DNA of 64,000 bases from Kribbella sp. NBC_00382 (lineage in GTDB: Bacteria > Actinomycetota > Actinomycetes > Propionibacteriales > Kribbellaceae): contig NZ_CP107954.1 in the NCBI RefSeq assembly GCF_036067295.1, forward strand, positions 8,308,001-8,372,000. The letters run 5' to 3'. A program made the translations under genes and the position numbers. The notes beneath the pieces were generated by a model, which saw only the letters and a list, made by a program, of their open reading frames with translations, was not told where the DNA came from and did not search any database. Shown here in pieces: positions 54,916-64,000 of this stretch. Positions within the stretch are counted from its first letter, which is position 1, and the number at the start of each line of letters is the position of its first letter.

Positions 54916-57900
54916 TCAACTGAACAAGCCGCGGATGTCGTCCGGGCTCAGACCGGCGCCGAAGGCGTTGCCCTCGTCCATCACGCTGGCGAACAGGGCC
55001 GCCTTGCGCTCCTTGAGCTCCATCACCTTCTGCTCGATGGTGTCCTTGGCGATCAGGCGGTAGACCATCACCGACCTGCGCTGGCCGATCCGGTGGATCC
55101 GGTCCACGGCCTGCGCCTCGGTCGCCGGGTTCCACCACGGATCGAGCAGGAAGCAGTAGTCCGCCTCGGTCAGGTTGAGCCCGACACCACCGGCCTTGAG
55201 GCTGATCAGGAACAGCGGCGCCGTACCGTCCTTGAACTTCTTCAGTACTGCGGGCCGGTTGCTGGTGCTGCCGTCGAGGTAGCAGTACTCGATCCCCTCC
55301 GCGTCCAGCCGCTGCCGGACCAAGGCGAGGAACCCGGTGAACTGGCTGAAGACCAAGGCCCGGTGACCGCTGCCGATGATGTCGGGGAGCTGCTCGAGCA
55401 GAGCGTCGATCTTCGCACTGGGCAGGTCGCCATGGACCTCGTCGATCAGGCCCGCATGCAGGCTCAGCTGCCGCAGGAGGGTCAGCGACCGGAAGATGGT
55501 CATCCGGTTCTTGTCGAAGTCCGCGACCAGGCCGAGCACCTTCTGGCGCTCACGTTGCAGGTGGGTCTGGTAGATCTTGCGATGCCTCGGATGGAGCTCC
55601 ACCTCGAGCACCTGCTCCTGCTTTTCCGGGAGGTCACCGGCCACCTGCTCCTTGGTCCGGCGCTTGACCAGGGGCTTGATCCGGCGGCGCAACTGGGCCA
55701 GCCGCTCGGCGTCGCCCTCCTTTTCGATCGGGCGTACGTAGTACCGGTCGAAGTGGGTCGGGCTGGGGAACAGGCCGGGCGAGGTGATCGAGAGGAGCGA
55801 CCAGAGCTCCATCAGGTTGTTCTCCATCGGCGTACCGGTGATGGCCAGCTTGAACGGAGCAGGCAGCCGGCGGCAGCACTGGTAGACCTTCGACTGGTGG
55901 TTCTTGGCGAACTGCGCCTCGTCGAGAACCAGTCCGGCCCAGGTGCGGCCAGCGTACGCGTCGATGTCCAGGCGGAGCAGCGTGTACGAGGTCACCACCA
56001 CGTCGGCGTCGCGCATCACCTCGTCGAGGCTCTGGCTGCGGCGACGCAGGGTGTCGGGGACGGTCACCACCTTCAGCCCGGGAGCGAATCGCGCAGCCTC
56101 GGACGGCCAGTTCGACACGACGCTGGTCGGAGCGACGATCAGGAACGGGCCGGCGCCCGTCTCCTTCGCATGGGCGATCAAAGCCAACGTCTGCAGGGTT
56201 TTACCGAGCCCCATGTCGTCGGCGAGGATGCCACCCAGCCCGAACTTCCAGAGGAAGGCCAGCCAGCGGAACCCCTCCAGCTGGTACGGACGCAATGATG
56301 CCGCGATCATCGCCGGGAGCTCGGTCGCGTCGGTCGTCTCGATCGAACGCAGCGCGGTCAGCTGCTGCTGCCACCCCTCGGCCTGATGCTCCACCAGACC
56401 TAGGTTTTCCAGGTCCTCGAAGAGGCCGACCTGGTACCGGCTGATCCTGAGATTGTCATTGGGGATGTCCTGGAGGGCCTGTGCCTCCTCGATCAGGGCT
56501 CGCAATGCCCGCAGCTCTGGTTTCTGCAGGCTGAAGTGGGCGCCGCTGGTCATCAGCACGGACGACTTGCCGGCCGTCAGGGCCCGGAAGACGTTGACGA
56601 ACGGCACCCGCTGCCCCTCGACCTTGATCGTGATCCCGAGATCGAGCCAGTCCGTCTCACCGGCCTCGGCCGAGGTCGAGACCTCGATGGTCAGCGAGTC
56701 ACCGACCTCGCGATAGTCGGCCGGCTCGCCACTCACCTCGACGTCCACCTGCGGATCCGCGACCAACTGCGGAAGCAGCTCGGTGCTGAACCGCACGGTG
56801 TCGAACTCCTGCAGGCTCTCGGGGAGGGACTCCGGCTGCAACTCGAGCTCGGCGAGGATCTCGCGTTCCTGGTCCAGGTCGCGGTAGATCTCGCCTGGTC
56901 CGGTGGCCTGTCCGACCGGTACCCGCAGTTGCGAGCCGTCGACCTTGTAGAGCCAGCTCCACTGCAGATCCAGCGCATGCCCAGGACCGTAGTCGGCCTG
57001 CAGGCTCAGCTCGGGGCCGGAGATCGTCGGCGGGCTGAACGAGTCGTCGGAGGAGATGACCGTGGCCAGCTGCCGGAGCTTCGGGTAGTACTCCGCGCGG
57101 AACCGCGCGCCGTCCGCTGCCGGGATCTTCAGCTCCTGCGCGGTCAGGGCGACCTGCTGGAGCTCGGGCGGTACCGGCCGGGTGAACTTGGCCAGCCGGA
57201 ACCGCAACCCCTCGAGATCTGTGGACGGACCGAGATCCGACCGGTCGACCCAGACCAGCCCGTGGCCCTCGGCGCCGATGAACTCGACCGGCACCACGGC
57301 GGACGGCGGGTCCTGCTGATCGCCGGCGATCCGGGTGAGCGGCCGGATGAGCAGCGCCCCGGACTCCTCCGTCGTGATGTCCAGACAGAACTCGGCGACA
57401 CCGTACGGATCGAGATCCCCAGCATTCTTCCTGCTGTGGACGAGGCGTACGCCGACGGCCAGCGCCTGGTCCAGCAGCGGCCAGAGCTGCCTGCTGTCGA
57501 AGGCCGACAGCTCGAACGTCTTCTCGTCGCCCTGCCGGTACGGCGACCTGGCCCGGCGCGAGGTGTAGGACGCGTACAGCTCCTGGAGCGCCTGCGAGTG
57601 CGCCCTGACCAGCTCGCCGTACGGGTTGTCCAGCGTCGCCCAGGTCAGGTTGCCCCGGATCCAGCCGTTCTTGCCCCGCTTCATCACCCGGGCGAGGAGC
57701 ACCGGCTCGCCCGCTCCGGACCGGCTCTTCGTCGAGTACGGAGCCGGTATCACCAGGGACAGCTCGATCGCGAGCGGTGCCGAACCGGCTCGATCGCGCA
57801 GGACCGGCGCCTCCTGGCCGACCAGGGAGTCCAGCGATGCTTCCCAGCCGACCGCCCGCGCGATCGCCCGGCCGACGGGCGCCGGCTCCACTTGCACAGT

Positions 57901-58248
57901 CGCAGTCGTGGCAGCCGACAGGCCCGACCCGTCCGACTCCGAAGAGGACAGGATCGCATTCAGCGCGACTGCGGCGACGTGCTTGCAGTCGAGCCCGACC
58001 GGGCAGGTGCACTCGCCGTCGAGATAGCTCGCCCGGCCGTCGACGCCGATCGAGACGAAGACCGCGACCTCGTACAGATTCTCCAACTGCCCACGAACGC
58101 GACCGCGCAGCGCGTTCACCGTCGGGTCCCACCATGTCGACCGAACAGCCCCACCCTGGGCATAGCCGAGTCCACGCGCGTAGGCAGCCATCCCAACGGC
58201 GTCCTTCACCTCAACAGCACTGAGGCCCTGCACGATCGGTGGCGGCAC
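54916..58248 (-). CDS. SWIM zinc-finger SNF2-type helicase
   Basis: The protein has 1110 residues from GTG 58248, directly after the stop of the DUF2550 gene. The SWIM finger is at about 80-98 (CTCPVGLDCKH). The SNF2 ATPase core spans about 650-1080: Walker A ADDMGLGKT near 680, VLDEAQFAKN near 774, and helicase-C motifs HRALVFSQFTGFLAL and DPWWNPATEAQAVDR with R-finger in RIHRIGQ. The middle region (about 300-620) is beta-rich and unassigned. Similar proteins are widespread in actinobacteria; the function is not firmly established. It is on the same strand as DUF2550, directly downstream. Confidence 0.93.
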   Translation of the reverse strand: MPPPIVQGLSAVEVKDAVGMAAYARGLGYAQGGAVRSTWWDPTVNALRGRVRGQLENLYEVAVFVSIGVDGRASYLDGECTCPVGLDCKHVAAVALNAILSSSESDGSGLSAATTATVQVEPAPVGRAIARAVGWEASLDSLVGQEAPVLRDRAGSAPLAIELSLVIPAPYSTKSRSGAGEPVLLARVMKRGKNGWIRGNLTWATLDNPYGELVRAHSQALQELYASYTSRRARSPYRQGDEKTFELSAFDSRQLWPLLDQALAVGVRLVHSRKNAGDLDPYGVAEFCLDITTEESGALLIRPLTRIAGDQQDPPSAVVPVEFIGAEGHGLVWVDRSDLGPSTDLEGLRFRLAKFTRPVPPELQQVALTAQELKIPAADGARFRAEYYPKLRQLATVISSDDSFSPPTISGPELSLQADYGPGHALDLQWSWLYKVDGSQLRVPVGQATGPGEIYRDLDQEREILAELELQPESLPESLQEFDTVRFSTELLPQLVADPQVDVEVSGEPADYREVGDSLTIEVSTSAEAGETDWLDLGITIKVEGQRVPFVNVFRALTAGKSSVLMTSGAHFSLQKPELRALRALIEEAQALQDIPNDNLRISRYQVGLFEDLENLGLVEHQAEGWQQQLTALRSIETTDATELPAMIAASLRPYQLEGFRWLAFLWKFGLGGILADDMGLGKTLQTLALIAHAKETGAGPFLIVAPTSVVSNWPSEAARFAPGLKVVTVPDTLRRRSQSLDEVMRDADVVVTSYTLLRLDIDAYAGRTWAGLVLDEAQFAKNHQSKVYQCCRRLPAPFKLAITGTPMENNLMELWSLLSITSPGLFPSPTHFDRYYVRPIEKEGDAERLAQLRRRIKPLVKRRTKEQVAGDLPEKQEQVLEVELHPRHRKIYQTHLQRERQKVLGLVADFDKNRMTIFRSLTLLRQLSLHAGLIDEVHGDLPSAKIDALLEQLPDIIGSGHRALVFSQFTGFLALVRQRLDAEGIEYCYLDGSTSNRPAVLKKFKDGTAPLFLISLKAGGVGLNLTEADYCFLLDPWWNPATEAQAVDRIHRIGQRRSVMVYRLIAKDTIEQKVMELKERKAALFASVMDEGNAFGAGLSPDDIRGLFS

Positions 58249-58680
58249 CTACAGGTAGGTCTGGGTGCTCGGGGGTGCGGATTCCATCCACGCGAGGACG
58301 CCGGTGAGGGCCTCTTCGGTCATCGCGAAGTGGACGGTACGGTCGCGCAGCTCGGCGTCCACGATGACGTGGCCGGCGTAGGTGACCAGGGGCTCGTTGC
58401 CCATCGGGCGGCGGGTGGTCACGCCTTCGAGCTGGCGGCGGTTGACGGTGAGTTTCGGCCACCAGGCGAGGCTGAAGACCCGGAACCACTGCAGGTCGTC
58501 GCCGACGTAGCGGGCCAGTCCGAGGGCCCAGCCACGCCCATGGTCCTTCTCAGCGAGTTGCAGGCTGCAATCGAACGTGCCGCCGTCCCTGGACAACCAG
58601 CGACGACGGCACGCGAAAGCGATGATCAGCAGTACGGCAGCAAGGCAACAGACCCCGACCAATTCGAGGACTGTGCTCAT
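58249..58680 (-). CDS. DUF2550 membrane protein
   Basis: The protein has 143 residues. One N-terminal membrane helix (VLELVGVCCLAAVLLIIAFA) precedes a charged soluble part beginning CRRRWLSRDGGTFDCSLQL and including GWALGLARYVGDDLQWFRVF. This matches DUF2550, a conserved actinobacterial neighbour of the atp operon. Function is unknown. It has no gap to the SNF2 gene. Confidence 0.9.
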   Translation of the reverse strand: MSTVLELVGVCCLAAVLLIIAFACRRRWLSRDGGTFDCSLQLAEKDHGRGWALGLARYVGDDLQWFRVFSLAWWPKLTVNRRQLEGVTTRRPMGNEPLVTYAGHVIVDAELRDRTVHFAMTEEALTGVLAWMESAPPSTQTYL

Positions 58681-58772
58681 AAGTTGCCAACCTCATTCCT
58701 GGCGCCCTCGCTGTGGTGGCGCCATGCCCGAACCGTACTGAGTACAACTCTTTTCAATTATTGCAGGTGGGG
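58681..58772. other. Gap between atpC and DUF2550
   Basis: This 92-bp gap contains an AT-rich stretch (about 58746-58765) that could hold a promoter for DUF2550, and two GGCGCC blocks at 58701-58706 and 58718-58723. No clear terminator. Confidence 0.35.
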
Positions 58773-59177
58773 TCAGGACGCCTTCTCGGCGGCCCTCACC
58801 CTGGCTTCGGCGAGCCGGACCTGCTCCTGCTCGTCCTCGCTGTCGGTCCCGGTGGACTGGGCCTGCTCGAGCGCCCGCTTCGCCTCTTCGAGGTCGATGT
58901 CGTGCCCCATCTCGGCGTTCTCGGCCAGGATCGAGACCCGGTCGTGCGCCACCGAGATGAAGCCGTCCGGAGCGGCCGCGACGAAGTACTCGTCGTCGAC
59001 CGTCCGCACCTGGACCGTACCGCCCTCCAGCAGACCCAGCAGCGGGGCATGGCCGGGGAGGATACCGACGTCGCCGTCGGTGGTACGGGCGATGACGATC
59101 TTCGCCTGTCCCTCCCAGACCACCCGTTCGGCCGCGACCAGCGCGACCTCGAGGTGCTTGCCCGACTCGTCGGCCAT
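58773..59177 (-). CDS. atpC: ATP synthase epsilon subunit
   Basis: A 134-residue central-stalk subunit. The beta-sandwich domain contains LEVALVAAERVVWEGQAKIV and GDVGILPGHAPLLG, and FVAAAPDGFISVA follows. The C-terminal helices (about 95-134) are short and polar. The ATG shares one base with the atpD stop (TGATG). Confidence 0.96.
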   Translation of the reverse strand: MADESGKHLEVALVAAERVVWEGQAKIVIARTTDGDVGILPGHAPLLGLLEGGTVQVRTVDDEYFVAAAPDGFISVAHDRVSILAENAEMGHDIDLEEAKRALEQAQSTGTDSEDEQEQVRLAEARVRAAEKAS

Positions 59178-60631
59178 CAGAGTTCCTTCTGGAGCTCAGC
59201 CCAACGCCGCTCGACGTCGTCGAGCGAACCGACGTTGAAGAAGGCCTGCTCGGCGATGTGGTCGCACTCGCCCTCGGTGATCTTCTTGAACGACTCGATG
59301 GTGTCCTTCAGCGGCACCGTCGAACCCGGCGTGTTGGTGAACTTCTCCGCCATGTACGTGTTCTGCGAGAGGAACTGCTCGATCCGGCGCGCACGCGCGA
59401 CGGTGATCTTGTCCTCTTCGGAGAGCTCGTCGACACCCAGGATGGCGATGATGTCCTGCAGTTCCTTGTTCTTCTGCAGGATCTGCTTCACCCGGACGGC
59501 CACGTCGTAGTGCTCCTGGCCGATGTACTGCGGGTCGAGGATCCGCGACGTGGAGGTCAGCGGGTCGACGGCCGGGTACAGACCACGCGACGCGATGTCA
59601 CGCGACAGCTCGGTGGTCGCGTCCAGGTGCGCGAAGGTGGTGGCCGGCGCCGGGTCGGTGTAGTCGTCGGCGGGAACGTAGATCGCCTGCATCGAGGTGA
59701 TCGAGTGACCGCGGGTCGACGTGATCCGCTCCTGCAGAACGCCCATCTCGTCGGCCAGGTTCGGCTGGTAACCAACCGCCGACGGCATCCGGCCGAGCAG
59801 CGTGGAGACCTCGGAACCGGCCTGGGTGAAGCGGAAGATGTTGTCGATGAAGAGCAGTACGTCCTGCTCCTTCACGTCGCGGAAGTACTCCGCCATCGTC
59901 AGCGCGGACAGCGCGACGCGCAGCCGGGTGCCCGGCGGCTCGTCCATCTGGCCGAAGACCAGCGCGGTGTCCTTGAAGACGCCGGCGTCTTCCATTTCAC
60001 CGATCAGGTCGTTGCCCTCACGGGTGCGCTCACCGACACCGGCGAACACCGAGGTGCCACCGAAGTTGTGCGCGATCCGGTAGATCATCTCCTGGATCAT
60101 GACGGTCTTGCCGACGCCCGCACCGCCGAACAGGCCGATCTTGCCGCCCTGGACGTACGGGGTGAGCAGGTCCAGCACCTTGATGCCGGTCTCCAGCATC
60201 TCGGTCTTGGACTCGAGCTGGTCGAAGGCCGGCGCCTTGCGGTGGATCGGCCAGCGCTCGGTGATCTCGAACTCGGACTCGTCCTGGTTCAGGCACTTGC
60301 CGGTCACGGACCAGACCCGGCCCTTGGTGACGTCGCCGACCGGTACGGAGATCGCCGCGCCGGTGTCGCGTACCTCGGCGCCGCGGACCAGGCCGTCGGT
60401 CGGCTTCATCGAGATCGCCCGGACGATGTTGTCGCCGACGTGCAGCGCAACCTCGAGGGTGATCGTCGTGGTGACGTCGTTCAAGGCGATGTCCACCTCG
60501 AGCGCGTTGTAGATGTCGGGCATCGCGTCCGCGGGGAACTCGATGTCGACGACCGGGCCGATGACCCGGGCGACGCGACCAACGGCACCTGCCGCGCCGC
60601 TGTTGTCCTTCTCGGTAACCGTGGCAGTCAT
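59177..60631 (-). CDS. atpD: ATP synthase beta subunit
   Basis: A 484-residue catalytic subunit. Walker A is GGAGVGKT, the catalytic Glu/Arg region is GERTREGND, Walker B is DVLLFIDNIFRF, and SALTMAEYFRD follows. The N-terminus is 'TATVTEKDNSGAAGAV'. It is downstream of atpG with a 5-bp gap. Confidence 0.98.
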   Translation of the reverse strand: MTATVTEKDNSGAAGAVGRVARVIGPVVDIEFPADAMPDIYNALEVDIALNDVTTTITLEVALHVGDNIVRAISMKPTDGLVRGAEVRDTGAAISVPVGDVTKGRVWSVTGKCLNQDESEFEITERWPIHRKAPAFDQLESKTEMLETGIKVLDLLTPYVQGGKIGLFGGAGVGKTVMIQEMIYRIAHNFGGTSVFAGVGERTREGNDLIGEMEDAGVFKDTALVFGQMDEPPGTRLRVALSALTMAEYFRDVKEQDVLLFIDNIFRFTQAGSEVSTLLGRMPSAVGYQPNLADEMGVLQERITSTRGHSITSMQAIYVPADDYTDPAPATTFAHLDATTELSRDIASRGLYPAVDPLTSTSRILDPQYIGQEHYDVAVRVKQILQKNKELQDIIAILGVDELSEEDKITVARARRIEQFLSQNTYMAEKFTNTPGSTVPLKDTIESFKKITEGECDHIAEQAFFNVGSLDDVERRWAELQKEL

Positions 60632-60636
60632 CTCTC

Positions 60637-61548
60637 TCACTCGCTCCCGGCGTTGGCGTCGGCCAGCGCGTTCGCGCCACCGACGATCTCGCTGATTTCC
60701 TGGGTAATGGCCGACTGACGCACCTGGTTGTACTCGCGGGTCAGTCGTTCGATCAGATCCTGCGCGTTGTCCGTGGCGGACTTCATCGCGCGCTGCCGGC
60801 TGGCCAGCTCGGAGGCCGCCGCCTGCAGCATGCAGAAGTGGATCCGGCTCGCGACGTACTTCGGCAGCAGCCCGTCGAGCACGTCCTCGGCGGACGGCTC
60901 GAACTCGTACAGCGGCAGTACGTCCTCGGCGGCCGGTGCCTCCTCGCCCTCGACGACCTCCAACGGCAGCAACCGGATGACGTCCGGCTTCTGCGTCAGC
61001 ATCGAGACGAACCGGGTGAAGACGATGTGGATCTCGTCCACGCCGCCCTCCTCGGTGGGCTTGAGGAAGGCCTCGATCAACGCGTCGGCGATCTCCCGCG
61101 CACGGGCGAACGACGGCGCGTCGGAGTCGCCGCTCCACGACTGCGCGACCTCGCGCTGCCGGAAGGTGTAGTAGGCGATCCCCTTGCGCCCGCTCAGGAA
61201 CGGGACGATCTCCTTCTCGGACTCCCGGAGCAGCTGGTTCAGCCGCTCGCCCTCCCGGATGACCGAGGAGGAGTACGCGCCGGCCTGGCCGCGGTCGGAG
61301 GTGATCAGGAGAACCGCGGCCCGCTTGGGGTTCGGCTTCTCGGTGGTCAGCGGGTGGTCGACGTTCGAGAACGTCGCCACCGCCGACACCGCTCGGGTGA
61401 GCTCACGCGCGTACGGACCGGCCGCCTTGGCGCGTTGCTGCGCCTTGACGATCCGGGACGCAGCGATCAGCTCCATCGCACGGGTGAGCTTCTTGATCGT
61501 CGAGACGGAGGCTCGCCGATCCTTCAGCTCACGTTGGGTTGCGGGCAT
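60637..61548 (-). CDS. atpG: ATP synthase gamma subunit
   Basis: A 303-residue rotor subunit. The N- and C-terminal coiled-coil helices are clear (KKLTRAMELIAASRIVKAQQ; LIERLTREYNQVRQSAITQE). SDRGQAGAYSS replaces the usual SDRGLCGA/LAGA-type strand. It lies between atpA and atpD. Confidence 0.97.
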   Translation of the reverse strand: MPATQRELKDRRASVSTIKKLTRAMELIAASRIVKAQQRAKAAGPYARELTRAVSAVATFSNVDHPLTTEKPNPKRAAVLLITSDRGQAGAYSSSVIREGERLNQLLRESEKEIVPFLSGRKGIAYYTFRQREVAQSWSGDSDAPSFARAREIADALIEAFLKPTEEGGVDEIHIVFTRFVSMLTQKPDVIRLLPLEVVEGEEAPAAEDVLPLYEFEPSAEDVLDGLLPKYVASRIHFCMLQAAASELASRQRAMKSATDNAQDLIERLTREYNQVRQSAITQEISEIVGGANALADANAGSE

Positions 61549-61554
61549 GGACGA

Positions 61555-63192
61555 TCAGCCCCGCTTCTGCTTGGTGATCTGCTCCTGCTCGACGTCCTCG
61601 GAGTCCATCGCCGCCGTCTCTTCCTTGCCGACCAGCAGCTGGCCGTCGGAGGTCTGGAAGGTCGGCTTGAACTTCTTCAGCGCGTCGGTGACGGCGTCGG
61701 CCGAGTCGTCCTCGAACTTGCCCGACTCGCGGACGGCGTCGAGCACGTTGCTCTCCCGGCGCAGGAAGTCCAGGAACTCACGCTCGAACCGGAGCACGTC
61801 GTTGACCGGCACGTCGTCGAACTTGCCGGTGGTACCGGCCCAGATCGAGACGGTCTGGTCCTCGACCGGGTACGGCGAGTACTGCGGCTGGCGGAGCAGC
61901 TCGACCAGCCGCTGACCGCGGTCCAGCTGGCGGCGCGAGGTGGCGTCGAGGTCGGAGGCGAACATCGCGAACGCCTCCATCGCGCGGAACTGCGCGAGGT
62001 CCAGCTTCAGCGAGCCGGAGACCTTCTTCATGCCCTTGACCTGCGCGGCGCCGCCGACCCGGGACACCGAGATGCCGACGTCGATGGCGGGGCGGATGTT
62101 CGCGTTGAACAGGTCCGACTGGAGGAAGATCTGGCCGTCGGTGATGGAGATGACGTTGGTCGGGATGAAGGCCGAGACGTCGTTGGCCTTGGTCTCGATC
62201 ACCGGCAGACCCGTCATCGAGCCGGCGCCGAGCGCGTCGCTCAGCTTCGCGCAGCGCTCGAGCAGCCGGCTGTGCAGGTAGAAGACGTCACCCGGGTAGG
62301 CCTCACGGCCCGGCGGGCGGCGGAGCAGCAGCGACATCGACCGGTAGGCCTCGGCCTGCTTGGTCAGGTCGTCGAAGACGATCAGGACGTGCTTGCCCTG
62401 GTACATCCAGTGCTGGCCGATGGCCGAACCGGTGTACGGCGCGACGTACTTGAAGCCGGCCGCGTCGGACGCCGGGGAGGCCACGATGGTGGTGTACTCC
62501 ATCGCGCCGGCCTCTTCGAGCGCGCCGCGGACGGCGGCGATCGTCGAGCCCTTCTGGCCGATCGCGACGTAGATGCAGCGAACCTGCTTCTTCGGGTCGC
62601 CGGACTCCCAGTTGGCCTTCTGATTGATGATCGTGTCGATCGCGATCGCGGTCTTGCCGGTCTTGCGGTCGCCGATGATCAGCTGACGCTGGCCACGGCC
62701 GATCGGGATCATCCCGTCGATCGCCTTGATGCCGGTCTGCATCGGCTCGCGGACCTCCTGGCGGTCCATCACGCCGGCCGCCTGCAGCTCCAGCGCGCGG
62801 GTGCCCTCGAGGCCGGTGATCTCACCGAGGCCGTCGATCGGCTTGCCCAGCGGGTCGACGACGCGACCCAGGTAGCCCTCACCGACCGGCACGGACAGGA
62901 CCTGGCCGGTCCGGCGGACCTGCTGGCCCTCTTCGATGCCGCCGAAGTCGCCGAGCACGACGACACCGATGCTGCGGACGTCGAGGTTCAGCGCGATGCC
63001 CTGGGTGCCGTCCTCGAACTCGAGCAGTTCGTTCGTCATCGCCGAGGGCAGGCCCTCGACGTGCGCGATGCCGTCACCCGCGTCGATCACGGTGCCGACC
63101 TCTTCGCGGGCAGCCTCGTCCGGCGTGTAGTCGCGGACGAACTGATCCAGGGCGTCCCGGATCTCCTCCGGCCTGATCGTGAGCTCAGCCAT
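61555..63192 (-). CDS. atpA: ATP synthase alpha subunit
   Basis: A 545-residue subunit. Walker A is GDRKTGKTAIAID, VSRVGGAAQVKG is near the C-terminal half, and GIALNLDVRSIGVVVLG is N-terminal. The C-terminal extension (about 515-545) is acidic and longer than in E. coli, as in many actinobacteria. GGACGGAAGATA precedes ATG 63192. Confidence 0.98.
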   Translation of the reverse strand: MAELTIRPEEIRDALDQFVRDYTPDEAAREEVGTVIDAGDGIAHVEGLPSAMTNELLEFEDGTQGIALNLDVRSIGVVVLGDFGGIEEGQQVRRTGQVLSVPVGEGYLGRVVDPLGKPIDGLGEITGLEGTRALELQAAGVMDRQEVREPMQTGIKAIDGMIPIGRGQRQLIIGDRKTGKTAIAIDTIINQKANWESGDPKKQVRCIYVAIGQKGSTIAAVRGALEEAGAMEYTTIVASPASDAAGFKYVAPYTGSAIGQHWMYQGKHVLIVFDDLTKQAEAYRSMSLLLRRPPGREAYPGDVFYLHSRLLERCAKLSDALGAGSMTGLPVIETKANDVSAFIPTNVISITDGQIFLQSDLFNANIRPAIDVGISVSRVGGAAQVKGMKKVSGSLKLDLAQFRAMEAFAMFASDLDATSRRQLDRGQRLVELLRQPQYSPYPVEDQTVSIWAGTTGKFDDVPVNDVLRFEREFLDFLRRESNVLDAVRESGKFEDDSADAVTDALKKFKPTFQTSDGQLLVGKEETAAMDSEDVEQEQITKQKRG

Positions 63193-63283
63193 TATCTTCC
63201 GTCCCTGCTTCCTTGACCTTTGCTGGCCTGGTGATGGGCTCTAGAGGCTTGCTGACCACTAGCGCCGTATATGTCGTTAGGGG

Positions 63284-64000
63284 TCAGCCCGCGATGCGCC
63301 GTTGCGCCTCGTCGAGCCGGGCCGCGATGGTTCCGTCGATCACTTCGTCACCGATGTCCACCCGGACGCCGCCGACCACGCTCGGGTCGACGATCACGTT
63401 CAGCTGGATGTCGCGGCCGTACTGCCGGCCGAGCACCGTCGCGAGCCGGGTGCGGTCCGCCTCGGACAGGTCCGCGGCGACCCGGACGGTCGCGATGCTG
63501 GCGCTGCGCCGGTTGGCGGCAGCGACCTGGTACGCCCGCATCGAGCCCGCGAAGTTGCGGCCCCGGCCGTCCACCGCGCGCTCCGCCAGCCGCACGGTCA
63601 CGTCGGTCGCCTTGCCCTGCAGCAGCCCGTGGATGAGCTCCTGCCGGGTGGCCACCGGGATGTTGCGGTCGCTCAGCTTGTCATTCAGTGCCCGCTCGGC
63701 GGTGACGATCCGGTCGAGCCGGAACAGCTCGTCCTCGACGTCGTCCAGCTTGCGCTGCCCATCGGCGTAGGCCACATCGGCCTGCACGCTCAGCTCGTCC
63801 AGCGAGTCGCCGAGGTCGCGCCCGCTGACCCAGCGGCCGGACACCGCGGCGGTCAGGATCTCCAGCGCCTGAGCGGAGATCTTGCCGCCGAGCAACTGCT
63901 GGGCCAGACCGGTCCGGGTCGCCACGGGGCGGGCCGGGTCGGTCAGGGCCCGCCGGAGCGAGCCGTTGCCGTCGAGCAGCTTGGCCACCGAGAACAGCTC
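63284..64000 (-). CDS. atpH: ATP synthase delta subunit, 5' end cut by the window
   Basis: At least 238 residues, open through the right edge; the real start lies outside. ELFSVAKLLDGNGSLRRALT is the N-terminal delta domain, and VRVDIGDEVIDGTIAARL at the C-terminus is the diagnostic delta tail. The delta subunit links the peripheral stalk to F1. atpF, atpE and atpB would be expected further right. Confidence 0.95.
   Translation of the reverse strand, partial: ELFSVAKLLDGNGSLRRALTDPARPVATRTGLAQQLLGGKISAQALEILTAAVSGRWVSGRDLGDSLDELSVQADVAYADGQRKLDDVEDELFRLDRIVTAERALNDKLSDRNIPVATRQELIHGLLQGKATDVTVRLAERAVDGRGRNFAGSMRAYQVAAANRRSASIATVRVAADLSEADRTRLATVLGRQYGRDIQLNVIVDPSVVGGVRVDIGDEVIDGTIAARLDEAQRRIAG

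Noticed and set aside
56536..59238. 900-codon open frame crossing SNF2, DUF2550 and atpC
   Set aside because: It is antisense to three recognised genes and has no recognised domain.

Overview
The window is chromosomal DNA from a high-GC actinobacterium. Supporting signs are frequent GTG and TTG starts, a NucS/EndoMS mismatch endonuclease, DUF2550 directly after the F-type ATP synthase genes, a DUF3516 helicase, actinobacterial two-component and MocR regulators, and an Asp-type MurA. The general look (HNH/13E12 proteins, many secreted hydrolases) fits Kribbella or a close Propionibacteriales relative. That placement is an inference from memory, not a database result. No rRNA, tRNA, CRISPR array, insertion sequence or prophage was recognised.

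Layout: 1-4.3 kb is an accessory region with tandem repeats, a DUF222/HNH (13E12-type) gene broken by a one-base homopolymer frameshift, and a 22-bp direct repeat flanking that gene. 4.3-9.7 kb holds a ferritin-like diiron protein, a Nudix hydrolase, an erythromycin-esterase-family protein, a DHA2 exporter and an alpha/beta hydrolase. 9.7-13.7 kb has a zinc-ribbon protein, a fatty-acid desaturase divergent from a histidine kinase/response regulator pair, and a DGPF (YCII) protein. 13.7-17.8 kb is a four-gene AraC/polar-amino-acid ABC operon with overlapping start and stop codons, divergent from a PhyH dioxygenase. 17.8-26.2 kb carries a membrane protein, a tandem 3-hydroxyacyl-CoA dehydrogenase, a Nudix gene with a degenerate phosphatase partner, a TfoX-like protein, nucS, a small protein plus glmS, and a secreted phytase-like esterase. 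26.2-33.1 kb holds a D-amino-acid oxidase with homocysteine methyltransferase, a MarR/ABC-exporter pair, and a MocR regulator divergent from an AhpD-like/PEP-mutase-like pair. 33.1-43.1 kb holds hydrolases, a metal-ligand-less cyclase homologue, a six-hairpin glycosidase-like protein, a PPOX-fold protein, ethylmalonyl-CoA mutase, a STAS protein and an ECF sigma/CU044_5270 pair. 43.2-58.7 kb carries a large subtilase, a shortened ATP-grasp protein, a DUF3516 helicase, FabV, MurA, PduO-type adenosyltransferase, SppA, a SWIM/SNF2 helicase and DUF2550. 58.8-64 kb is atpC-D-G-A-H, with atpH running off the right edge.

Functional links: ethylmalonyl-CoA mutase needs adenosylcobalamin, which the PduO-type enzyme about 12 kb away can make. 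GlmS and MurA both feed peptidoglycan precursors. FabV, the desaturase and the 3-hydroxyacyl-CoA dehydrogenase belong to lipid metabolism. Two unlinked genes (DGPF protein and PPOX protein, 24 kb apart) share a nearly identical promoter whose elements match the published ECF42 sigma signature. This is the best candidate here for a small dispersed regulon. No clearly new multi-gene system was identified; the least explained items are the shared ECF42-like promoters, the palindromes upstream of ethylmalonyl-CoA mutase, and the repeat-flanked HNH element.
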